From the NCBI RefSeq assembly GCF_000313135.1, contig NW_004457305.1, positions 1-12,208 of the forward strand: a stretch of DNA of 12,208 nt. Reading direction: 5' to 3'. Shown in pieces: positions 1 to 7,854 of the stretch. The notes beneath the pieces are model-generated. The model searched no databases and had not been told where the DNA came from. It saw nothing but the letters and a program-made list of their open reading frames with translations. The stretch's first letter is position 1. Every line of letters starts with the position of its first letter. The stretch is from Acanthamoeba castellanii str. Neff (lineage: Eukaryota > Discosea > Longamoebia > Acanthamoebidae). A program made the position numbers and the translations under genes.

Positions 1-526
1 CGACGTCGTCGGTGCCCGCGTAGACGTCGAGCAGCACGTGAAAGAGCGAGGGTCCGGAGGCGATGACCCACGCGACGGCCACGATGGCCCACAGCACGAC
101 CAGGCCGAGGTAGAAGTCCATCAGGTCGAATGCCACGTAGACCCAGGGCCAGAAGCACAGACTGGCCATGAATAGGCCGAAGCTGAGGTGGAGCAGCACC
201 CAGGGCAGGCGCCGGTGCGGCAAACCAGGCCTGGTGGCGGGCTGGGAGTGATTTGCTTCATCGTCGACCTCGCCAGGCAGAGACGACACGAACTGGGACG
301 AAACTAGAAGGCTGTCGTCGCTCCTGCTCTCGGTCATTTCTACCCATTCGGTGCGGATGGGTGGCAGAGATGTTCTGATTTCCTTCAGTGCTCGTCGATG
401 GCGCGAAATGATGACTAGATGCCAGATAAGGGAACCGGCAAACATGAGAAACGAGGCCACATTCAGTCCACCTCCGCCCCACGTCCACGCGGCCACTATT
501 CCGCCGTAGACTGAATGGTAGATCAT
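1..526 (-). CDS. Partial multi-pass membrane protein, function unknown
   Basis: The reverse strand is open from an ATG at 526 to the window edge, giving 175 codons without a visible intron; the 3' part lies outside. The start is fixed by an in-frame TAA 48 bases upstream with no ATG in between. Residues about 21-41 form a hydrophobic segment, followed by a basic stretch (SRHRRALKEIR) and a polar, Ser/Glu/Asp-rich loop to about residue 105. A strongly hydrophobic, Trp/Phe-rich region (LPWVLLHL, FWPWVYVAF, VVLWAIVAVAWVI) then holds at least two more membrane segments. I do not recognise the family. An integral membrane protein is well supported; location and role are not. It is transcribed away from the LRR gene and shares a short upstream region with it. 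Confidence 0.75.
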   Translation of the reverse strand, partial: MIYHSVYGGIVAAWTWGGGGLNVASFLMFAGSLIWHLVIISRHRRALKEIRTSLPPIRTEWVEMTESRSDDSLLVSSQFVSSLPGEVDDEANHSQPATRPGLPHRRLPWVLLHLSFGLFMASLCFWPWVYVAFDLMDFYLGLVVLWAIVAVAWVIASGPSLFHVLLDVYAGTDDV

Positions 527-710
527 CTCGCGACACCACCGCTCGCTCGACGTCGTTTTCTCACGTTCTGTTTATTTTGATTTCATATTTCAAAATTGAC
601 AAAAAGAAAAAAGCGGGAATTCAAGTTCTGTTTTACTTCTGCAAATTGATCGATTTGCCAACGCACTACACTCGCAACATCCAACGTTCATTCAACTTCT
701 GCCTGCAGCA
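527..710. promoter_or_regulatory. Divergent promoter region between the membrane-protein and LRR genes
   Basis: These 184 bases separate two start codons that face away from each other, so both promoters and 5' leaders must fit here unless upstream non-coding exons exist. The middle is clearly AT-rich compared with the flanking coding DNA (T/A tracts around 566-615). A near-perfect palindrome, GCAAATTGATCGATTTGC, lies at 641-658 with one mismatched pair. No convincing TATA box is visible for either gene. The promoter role is inferred from position. Confidence 0.6.
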
Positions 711-2920
711 ATGAAACTGACGCCGGCCTACATTGGCGGCATTGCGGGCCAAGATGTCCGAACGGTGGAGAAATTGGATCTCAGCAAGAAGGAGATTAAG
801 GAAATGGATGACATCTCGTGCTGCGTAGAGCTCAAGCGCCTCGATTTGAGCCAGAATCAGCTGTCGAAGGTGTATGGCATCAACTTCTTGAAGGAAATCA
901 CCTGGCTCAATCTCTCTTCGAACAAGCTTACTAGCATCGTTGGCCTCCAGATGATGACCAAGCTCAACGGTTTCCCTCCTTCATTCTTTATCCGCATTTC
1001 AACGTGATCCAAATTTGCTGATTTAATTTCATTCCTCAATCAGTCCTCAGTGCGAGCGATAACCAGATCGAGCGCATCGATGGTCTGTCGACTTTCACTC
1101 AGCTCAAAGGTACCTACACCACCACGCGCAACACCCATGTGCTCCTTCTGATGTTTGTCTGGCTGATGCACGTGCTGCAGCGCTCATGCTCAACAAGAAC
1201 AAGATTTCTGAGATGGAAGGCCTGGGCTGTCTTCGCGAGCTCAACACCCTGGGTAATGCCCCTGTGCCCACTGTTTGTGGCTTGTGCATTGACGCCAGAC
1301 GTTGCTGATCGTGAGTGCGTTGGGGGTCGCCCCGTACAGTTCTGTCCGATAACGCCATCACCGAGGTGAAGGGCCTCAACACACTGAGCAAGCTGAAGAA
1401 GCTGGCGCTGTCGAACAACTACATCCGAGTCGTTCCGTCGTTCGAGAAGAACTTCGAACTTCAGGTCAGGTCCACCCCTTTCGCAACCACCCCTTCTTGC
1501 ATCACGGCCAACCACTCACTACTGTACTGGGCCACCGGTGACGATTTCGCACAAACACAGGAGCTGCGCTTGAATGGAAACAAGATCTTGAGCATACCCG
1601 ACACGATCCACCTCAACCCGCACATCAAGATCCTGGACTTGGGCAAGAATCTCATCAAGGAGTGGAGGTGCGCGCGTACTTTCTCACCTTCCAGCTGCGC
1701 ACTCGGCTCGAGTGCCGTCGGTCCACAAAAACTGACTCCGTGGTGACCTACAGCGATGTCGAGAAGCTGGCCAAGCTGCCCAAGTTGAAGAGCTTGACCC
1801 TCGCCGGCAACCCCCTGGCCGAAGAAAGCGTCTACCGAGACAGCGTACGCTGTCCTCTTCCTCTCACATCTCTCTCCCTCTCTTTCTGCCCCCTTTTTAA
1901 GTGTTCGTGGCTCTTACACCATTGCTCTGTTGACAGATCTTGACCATGCTGCCCAATTTGAAGATCCTTGACGGCAAGCAGATCTCGACCGAGCTCGTGC
2001 GTAAGCGCAAGGCCTGGGCTGCGAGGTGGGCAGCCCAGCACGGCAAGAAGGATGCCGGTGGGGGGAAGGGCGAAGAAGAAGCGCCGCACGCGGAGGACGG
2101 CGAACAGGCCAACGGAGCGGAGCGAGGCGCCAAGGCCAAGGGTAAGCGACTGGAGGCCCCGCCAGCGCCGAAGAAGGTAGGGGAAGCCCAGGAGAAGGCC
2201 GCACCACCGAAGGCGGCCGGGAAGCGAACGCGAGAGGAGAGCGAGAAGGAGGAGAGCCTCAAGGGGAGGACGCAGAAGAAGACCCGTACCGAGCCGCAAA
2301 ACGAAAAGCCGGAGCCGGCGGCCCAGGCCAAGGCGGCCGTCAAGATGGCGGAGCAATCAAGCAAGAAGAGAAGCGCGCGTGATGAAAAAGTCGACGCCAG
2401 CAAACCGACTCAGCCTCAGGCAAAGAAGGGCAGGAGCGAGACGGAAAAGAACAAGACGACGAACGACCCGAAGAAGCGAGAAGCGCCCACCGCTCGGGCG
2501 AATGCCGCCAGCGCCGCCGCCACCACCACCACCAACAACAAGAAGAAGCCGGCCAACAAGTTTGACGAGCGAAGCCGGGAGATGAGGGCGACGGCCGGCA
2601 AGAAGAGTGCGCCGAAGAGGGAACCGGAGATGGAACCGGTCGAGGAAGAGAAGGGCGAGATCGAGCGGAAGCTCGAAGAGCATGTGCAGCTCGTCACCGG
2701 CAACAGCGGACTGCTCGAGGTCATCAAGGCCTCCGATACCCCGAAGAGCGGTGGTCAGCAGCAGCAGTCCACCAACAAGAAGGGCAAGGGCAAAGCAGCG
2801 GCCGCGGTCGACAAGACTGCCACTTCGGCCTCGGCCAAGAAGGTGCAGTCGGTACTCGACCTCATGGGTCTCACGCAAGAGCCAGAGGTCGGCCTTGGCG
2901 TGGGCAACGCGTGGGCCTAG
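711..2920 (+). CDS. SDS22-type leucine-rich-repeat protein with Lys-rich tail
   Basis: Seven exons (711-969, 1044-1109, 1181-1252, 1340-1464, 1561-1667, 1754-1844, 1937-2920) join into 567 residues. The first 240 or so hold about nine LRRs of the 22-residue SDS22 kind (for example LKRLDLSQNQLSKVYGI and LKKLALSNNYIRVVPSF), closed by an LRR-cap-like stretch (VYRDSILTMLPNLKILDG). Residues after about 260 are low-complexity, rich in Lys, Ala, Glu, Gln and Thr, probably disordered, with many basic clusters that could serve in nuclear targeting. The final 20 residues (around VLDLMGL) look folded or short-linear-motif-like. SDS22-type LRRs bind protein partners, often phosphatases or axonemal/centrosomal complexes; the partner here cannot be told. 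Exons 2 and 3 each encode one LRR. The ATG is the first in frame and fits the family start. Family assignment is secure, function is not. Confidence 0.88.
2513..2548 (+). repeat. Coding trinucleotide tract (Ala-Thr-Asn-Lys runs)
   Basis: Twelve consecutive codons read GCC x3, ACC x4, AAC x2, AAG x3, giving AAATTTTNNKKK in the LRR protein tail. Each block differs from the next by a single base, as expected from slippage of a triplet repeat followed by drift. Confidence 0.8.
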
Positions 2921-2967
2921 ATTGCCTTCTCTCACGTCGTCGCCAGGCCTGTTTGCGTTGGGTCAGA

Positions 2968-2973
2968 AATAAA
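2968..2973 (+). terminator. AATAAA poly(A) signal of the LRR gene
   Basis: A canonical AATAAA hexamer lies 48 bases after the LRR stop codon, followed by A-rich sequence. It is the only perfect hexamer nearby, and its distance from the stop fits a short 3' UTR. Confidence 0.65.
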
Positions 2974-3037
2974 CAAAACAAAGAAGAACACTACGGCGAG
3001 TCACCACCTGCCGTGGCCATGTTGTTGGTCCCAGCAG

Positions 3038-3044
3038 TATAAAA
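3038..3044 (+). promoter_or_regulatory. Candidate TATA box in the LRR-reductase intergenic region
   Basis: TATAAAA sits in the 421-base gap 2921-3341. If used, transcription would begin near 3065-3075 and leave a 5' leader of about 270 bases. That leader contains no ATG before 3342, consistent with 3342 being the true start. The ATG at 3045 would lie upstream of such a transcript. The long leader is a weakness, and a TATA-less start closer to the gene is equally possible. I see nothing else coding in the gap. Confidence 0.4.
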
Positions 3045-3341
3045 ATGAACAAAAATAGGACGCGGCGATTGGTGTATTCAGCGGACACGGACGACCAACA
3101 AGAAAAGAGTTTTTGGCGCGAACCAGGCAAAGTCGCAGGTCTTGGTTGTCTGGCCTGTTCGCTTTGGCTGTCTGGGGTGGCGGCTCGCCCCATCTCCGGA
3201 GTATTGCTTTTTACGCCGCCGAGATTATTAGCTCTTTTGTCTCTCCTTCGCCCGGCCGCTGCAAGCAACGTTCGATCTCGCGAGAGGAAGACCCGCACCT
3301 CGCTGAGCAGTTGACTACGCTGCTTGATTAATTCTGCAAGA

Positions 3342-5689
3342 ATGGTGCTCGATTTCGTGTTTGCTCATCCTATCATCTCGCTCGTCGCCGGCGTTGTGCT
3401 CTACTTCGTCGCCAAGAGCGTGCTGTTCTCGTCGAAGCCCGTCAAGCGCTCCATCCCCAAGGGCAAGTACAACGACAAGGTATCATTTCACTACACCTGA
3501 GATAATCGATTCAAAATTATCTCTATTAACCCCTTTAATGATTCAGAACAAGGAGAAGGAGTTCTATGACGTTGCTATCGTAGGCGCCGGTCCCTCCGGT
3601 GCCACCATGGCCTACTACCTCGCCAAGGGCGGAATCAAGGTGCCTTTTCGTCTTCGTCTTCGTTCTTATGCCGCGTTCTCAGTTTTGCCTGACATCCACG
3701 CCGTGGTTTTATTGTTATGTTGTTGTTGATGGTGATGGCCGAAACAGCCTCTCGTTCTTGAGAAGAAGCAGTTCCCTCGCGACAAGTACTGCGGTGATGC
3801 CGTGTGCAAGACTGCCATCGAGATCCTCATGGACATGGGCCTGTACGAAAAGCTCATCAAGGAGAACAAGGCTAAAGTGGTGCGTAGAAGCTTCGCACGA
3901 CCACCACCTCACCCAGATGATGAAAATTAAATTAATCGCCGACTCATGCAGGCCGATTCTGGCGGTCTTGTCAGCCCCGGAGGCATTTCGTACATTGGTC
4001 GCTCGCACGAGCAGCTCGGTGAGATCCCCGCCGCCATTGCCATCAAGAGGTGCTCACGACTCCTCCCCGTGCTGAGTTCGCGATCTACGAATTCAAAACT
4101 CATTCCCAACGCGTATGCCAATCAATTTCATTTCCTAGGTTGCTTCTCGATGAGGCGATTGCTCGCAGGTGCCAGGAGGTTGGTGCCGACCTGAAGGAGA
4201 ACTCCCCCGTCGCCGACGCCAAGTTCGACAAGGAGAAGGGTCTGTGGACCGTTATCCTTGAGGATGGCGTACGTGCCCCCGGCCAACTCAACTCAACTCC
4301 ATTCCTGCCGACCCTGAACCCGACGTCGGCTCATTGCTTCTTCCATTTTGCAGGTGACTACCTACCAGGCTCGCACGCTCGTGTGCGCCGACGGTGCCAC
4401 TTCCAAGCTCGGTATGTGGCCCAGCCACCGATTCTCAATCCGCCTTTTGTTGTTATTTCGCTGCTGCAAACATCTCATCCCGCTACGCATACAGCCATGC
4501 AGCTCGGCGTTGTCAAGGGTGCCCCCAACGGTGCCTGCAGCAGGGCCTTCGTTGAGGGTGGTACTCACAACCTCAAGGCTGATGGTGTCGTCTTCTACAA
4601 CACTGGGTACGTTTCATTCAAGAAACGCGTTCTTTCAAATCACAACGCGCCCTGACCCAGCGTTTTTGCGGCAACTTTGGCAGACTTCTTCCCGGCTACG
4701 CCGCGCTGTTCAAGCACCCCAACGATGAGCTGAACTACTGCTGCTACCTTATTCCCGGCAACCCGCTTGTGACCAACGACGATTTGGCCTACTGGCACGA
4801 GTATCTGATCAAGGAGGACCCCAACGTGAGCAAGGCCCTCGGCAACAAGTTCAAGATTGAGAGGATGAGGGTGCGTGGCGGCGTCACATGCGACTCTTTC
4901 TCCCCATCGCCTCTCCTATCCATCTGTTGTTGATGCTAACTGCTTTCCTCCTCTTTTCCTTCATCAGGCTGGTTCCCTCCGTCTTGGTGGTGTGCCCACC
5001 TCGTCGGGCGACCACCTCCTCATCGTCGGTGACGCTGCTGGCATGATCGATCCCCTCACCGGTGAGGGCATTCACCACGCCATGGAGGGAGGCAAGATTG
5101 CCGCCGAGTTCATGCTTGAGGCCATCGCCGCCGGCAACTTCTCCGCCGAGGCCATGCAGATCTACCACGAGCGCTGGATGGAGCGTTTCGGCAATGACTT
5201 CACCTGGTCGATGAACATCTGCCAGTTCCTCTACCGTTTCCCCGTCCTCATCGATGCCGCCACCGCTGCCGTCCGCCGGAAGGGCGACAAGTTCCTCGCC
5301 AGGTATGCCCGCCCTCTCTCTTCTCTTTTTGCACCTTCCACTGCCAACGATGCTCAAATTTAACTGCAATACGACGGCTTGAATGAGCTCACACCAAACA
5401 ACAACTACAACTTTCTGAGGCTGCACTTTGAATCAACACTCTTTTCGCTTTCGTTCTGTTTGATGGCAAGGAGTGAACTCACTGTGACGTTCTTCTTCAC
5501 GTGGCCACATCCAGGTGGGCCGACATCATGACCGGTCGTGTGCCCAAGACCGCCCTGCTGAAGCCCGAGTTCGTGATCGTGATCACCTTCGAGCTCTTCA
5601 TCCTGCTGGCCAAGAAGCTCACTGGCCAGTACAAGGGTGTCATCTACAACACTGGCGCCCACTCCGTCCAGAAGAAGAAGACCAACTAA
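3342..5689 (+). CDS. Geranylgeranyl-reductase-family FAD oxidoreductase, membrane-anchored
   Basis: Ten exons (3342-3479, 3547-3639, 3748-3879, 3952-4049, 4139-4268, 4354-4411, 4495-4606, 4684-4870, 4968-5302, 5515-5689) join into 485 residues. A hydrophobic segment at about 10-24 is followed by Lys/Arg, which predicts an N-terminal anchor with the enzyme in the cytosol. The FAD fold begins with DVAIVGAGPSGATMAYYL (54-71) and has the ribose-binding acid E82. The family CGD motif is at 92-94, and the second FAD motif, VGDAAGMIDPLTGEGI, at 336-351. This family saturates prenyl double bonds (geranylgeranyl-PP, chlorophyll side chains, archaeal lipids). The substrate here is unknown; a polyprenol, dolichol or prenyl-lipid reductase is a reasonable guess for a non-photosynthetic cell. 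A second hydrophobic stretch lies at 447-459. The protein ends KKTN, a KKXX-type ER-retrieval motif. Intron 9 (212 nt) is about twice the usual length. Confidence 0.9.
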
Positions 5690-6249
5690 GCGCTGGGTCC
5701 GACCGTCAAGATAAAGAAGAACAGAGATGGACACACGGGATAGCTGACAATGCAATGTATTGATGTCCTCTCTTCTTCTTCCCCACTTTTGTTTATTTGA
5801 TCGAACCAACGCGGATCACCACCATGCTTGCTGTGTCTCTTCTTGTTTGTGGCTTTATTCTGAATTTTGTTTGCCGACGTGGCAAGAATCAGATCTTAAA
5901 TCCGCACACGAGCGGAAGCACGAGGAGAGAGCAGATCAACCTCACTATGGTAAGGCCACACTGGGTTATAGTTCTCTCAATGTCTTATTGCGCCAATCTG
6001 CCTCCATCAATCATCTCGATCGATCCGCTTTCTTTTGATTCAGTTTGTTCTCTTCGCCCCCCCCCCCCACCCAATCCATCTCCTTCCGCAAGCAAGCGAA
6101 GGATGGAACTCTCATCTCTCATCATCAGATTCACATGTGTCCGATCTTTTCATCTCTTTCGTTCTTTGCCTTCGCTTTTCATCTTCGCTTTTTGTCACCC
6201 TGCCATTGTTCACCTTTTAATCCATCCATTTTGCTTGCGCACTTTGATT
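5690..6249 (+). promoter_or_regulatory. COPZ: Reductase 3' UTR and coatomer-zeta promoter/leader region
   Basis: This 560-base gap has no convincing gene of its own. Just after the reductase stop there is an AGATAAAG stretch (GATAAA at 5710-5715), a possible variant poly(A) signal. The right half, especially from 6130 on, is pyrimidine-rich and looks like a leader or the 3' end of an intron. No clear TATA box was found. Open frames across the region (for example from 5797) carry no recognisable protein and end without conserved motifs. Confidence 0.45.
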
Positions 6250-6261
6250 ATGTGTGCCAAG
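5947..6261 (+). other. COPZ: Candidate ATG-only first exon (5947-5949) and long intron of coatomer zeta
   Basis: ATG at 5947 is followed immediately by a strong donor (GTAAGG). From 6129 to 6259 there is a pyrimidine-rich stretch of 131 bases with no AG at all, ending in an AG at 6260-6261. Splicing here would join ATG to GCT CTG TAC in phase 0, giving a protein beginning M-ALYCVKAIL, close to the usual start of zeta-COP. The alternative is a simple start at 6250 (MCAKALYCVKAIL). The same ATG-then-intron layout is seen in the RPS27 gene of this window. Confidence 0.45.
6057..6068 (+). repeat. Homopolymer run of 12 C
   Basis: Twelve consecutive C residues lie in non-coding sequence upstream of coatomer zeta, a likely slippage and sequencing-error site. 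Shorter C runs occur inside two dehydrogenase introns (10 C at 8004-8013 and 9 C at 9781-9789). Confidence 0.85.
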
Positions 6262-7085
6262 GCTCTGTACTGCGTGAAGGCGATCTTGGTGCTTGACCAA
6301 GAAGGCGGACGGCTGTGTGCGCGGTACTTCACCGACGACTGGGGTCCCCTCGACAAGCAGCTGGCCTTCGAGAAGCAGCTCCACAAAAAGGCGCAGCCCC
6401 ACGGTACGCACTATCTCCTCTGCACCAGCTCCACAAGAAGGCTGGCGACGAGCGAGCGCGAAGCGAGTGCAGCGATTGACTCATTGTTCGTGCTGGTGTT
6501 GCCTGTGTGGTCGCCACCGTGCCCCGCATAGCCCAAATCATCGCGCTGGATAACAACGTGATCGTCTACAAGAACTCGGGCGACGTAGCCTTCTACGTGG
6601 TCGGCGACTCGGACGAGAACGAGCTGCTCCTGGAGAGCGTACTCTCCACCCTCACCGAGGCCATCAGCTTCCTTCTCAGGTACGTCGGAGGCCGCGGCCT
6701 TCCTCTCCCCGCGTTTGTTAGCGCTCACTCACCCTCGGTTTTGTTTGTGGACCAAGCAGGGCGGACGAGTCCACATGGAACCAAGTCGACAGGCGGACGC
6801 TCGCCGAGAATCTGGACTACCTCTACCTGGTTGTCGATGAACTGGTGGACGGCGGGTGCGTCATTCATGAATGCAGAGTTGTGTGGTGCCCAGGGCTGTG
6901 CTGCTAACGTTCGTGGGTGGCTCATATCACAAAGGATCGTGTTGGAAAGCGACCCCAAGGCCATCGCCGACCGGGTGGCGATGCGAGACACGGCGGCGGA
7001 GGCCAGTGGCGGCAGCGGCGGGCCCATCTCCGAGCAGACGATCGCCAAGGCCTTCTCCGTGGCCAAGGACATTTTCATGGGCTAA
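6250..7085 (+). CDS. COPZ: Coatomer subunit zeta (zeta-COP)
   Basis: Four exons (6250-6403, 6532-6679, 6760-6855, 6935-7085) join into 182 residues, close to the usual 175-180 of zeta-COP. Zeta-COP is a small core subunit of the COPI coat; it pairs with gamma-COP in the F-subcomplex and acts in Golgi-to-ER and intra-Golgi retrograde transport. It has the longin-like fold of adaptor small chains. Recognisable family segments are VKAILVLDQEGGRL at the start, AFEKQLHKK, NNVIVYKNSGDVAFYVVG, ENELLLESVLSTLTEAI, LDYLYLVVDELVDGG and IVLESDPKAIADRV, ending in a Ser/Gly linker and a helix (ISEQTIAKAFSVAKDIF). An intron after codon 1 may place the true ATG at 5947. Intron 3 contains a CTAAC branch-point candidate at 6903. 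No canonical AATAAA follows; AATACA at 7134 is a weak candidate. Confidence 0.93.
6376..6442 (+). repeat. Near-exact 17-base direct repeat spanning exon 1 end and intron 1 of COPZ
   Basis: CAGCTCCACAAAAAGGC at 6376-6392 (coding QLHKKA) recurs as CAGCTCCACAAGAAGGC at 6426-6442 inside the following intron, with one difference in 17. The copy starts just after an intronic CACCAG that could act as an acceptor. It is most simply read as a small tandem duplication of the exon end. Confidence 0.7.
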
Positions 7086-7302
7086 AGCTTCGGCCCACCA
7101 CCGCCACTCTTCAAAATCAGCAACAACAACAGCAATACATGCCTACCTTCATGAACGCGGTGCTGCAGTGTAGACGACACACCACAACACAACACCGCTA
7201 CGTTGGCCCACAGCGGGCTCTGTGAAATGAATTTGGGGGCAGAAAAGGGTTGACGCTTCTAAGCACCATCACCTTTACTTTACAGCAACACCAACGAAGA
7301 AG

Positions 7303-7576
7303 ATGTCCAGTCTCTTGCCCAAGCCTGAGGGTATCCCTCATAATCTTGTCTTGTGGCTCAACTTCTGCTCCAACTCATACATCTTGGATGAATGTTGGTT
7401 GGATGCTTGCAGGTGCGCTTGCCGGCCAGTCGGCTACGACTGCCGCGAAGAAGGAATCCAAGAAGTACAACGAGTCTGAGGCGCTTGTTGGCGTGGCTGG
7501 CGACGCCATCTACTCAGCCGTTGCCGCGACTGCCGCCGATTCGGCAGCCGCCACACCTTCCACTTCCTCTTCCTAG
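7303..7576 (+). CDS. Small Ala/Ser-rich protein, function unknown (63 residues)
   Basis: Two exons (7303-7330 and 7413-7576) joined across an 82-nt GT-AG intron give 63 residues, beginning MSSLLPKPEG and ending in a Ser/Thr/Ala tail. The case for a real gene is the clean junction: exon 1 ends one base into a Gly codon, the intron ends TGCTTGCAG, and the frame then stays open to a TAG with mostly C/G third positions. The middle is basic (AAKKESKKY), followed by a mildly hydrophobic, possibly helical segment (ALVGVAGDAIYSAVAATAA). There is no signal peptide or known motif, and I do not recognise it. It sits between coatomer zeta and the dehydrogenase with its own 217-base upstream gap, which includes a CAA/CAG-rich patch near 7110-7135. 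Confidence 0.6.
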
Positions 7577-7701
7577 CTGGACCACGAATGGCCCAAGAAC
7601 GTTGGGCCGTAGTACATAATATCACTAATCCAAGTTGCCCCCCTGCAGCAAATCAAATGCCATTGACTTCATCGACTGCATTCCTCGTCTTTTTTGTTTC
7701 T

Positions 7702-7726
7702 TTCGCTTTTCCTCGTTCTAAGCGAA
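7702..7726. repeat. Short inverted repeat (7-bp stem, 11-nt loop)
   Basis: TTCGCTT at 7702-7708 and AAGCGAA at 7720-7726 can pair perfectly. The site lies in the 278-base gap between the small gene and the dehydrogenase. It may be part of a 3' UTR; a chance occurrence is possible. Confidence 0.35.
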
Positions 7727-7854
7727 GTGAAAATCAAAAGGAAATGGTGCAGCCAATACCGAGGGACCTGGAGCCTTTGGGCTGACGGGCACTGAAGCTG
7801 GTGACGACCAAAGAACGAAACAGAACAAGTGGTGTTGCTTAAGAAGAAGAAAAA

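Noticed and set aside
1832..2935. Long minus-strand open frames opposite the LRR tail
   Set aside because: They mirror the codon bias of the forward Lys/Ala/Glu-rich exon, are Leu/Arg/Ser-rich without motifs, and lie wholly within a convincing coding exon.
3045..3314. 89-codon forward open frame upstream of the reductase
   Set aside because: It starts right at the candidate TATA box, has no recognisable domain or splice continuation, and would lie upstream of a transcript initiated from that box.
3914..3951. C-box-like GATGATGA in a reductase intron as a snoRNA
   Set aside because: No matching D box (CTGA) or terminal stem is found before the exon; checks of the long reductase intron 9 and RPS27 intron 1 were also negative.
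5797..6531. 244-codon forward open frame covering the coatomer zeta leader
   Set aside because: Only the part encoding zeta-COP exon 1 is conserved; the upstream part is T-rich leader-like sequence and the frame continues into intron 1.
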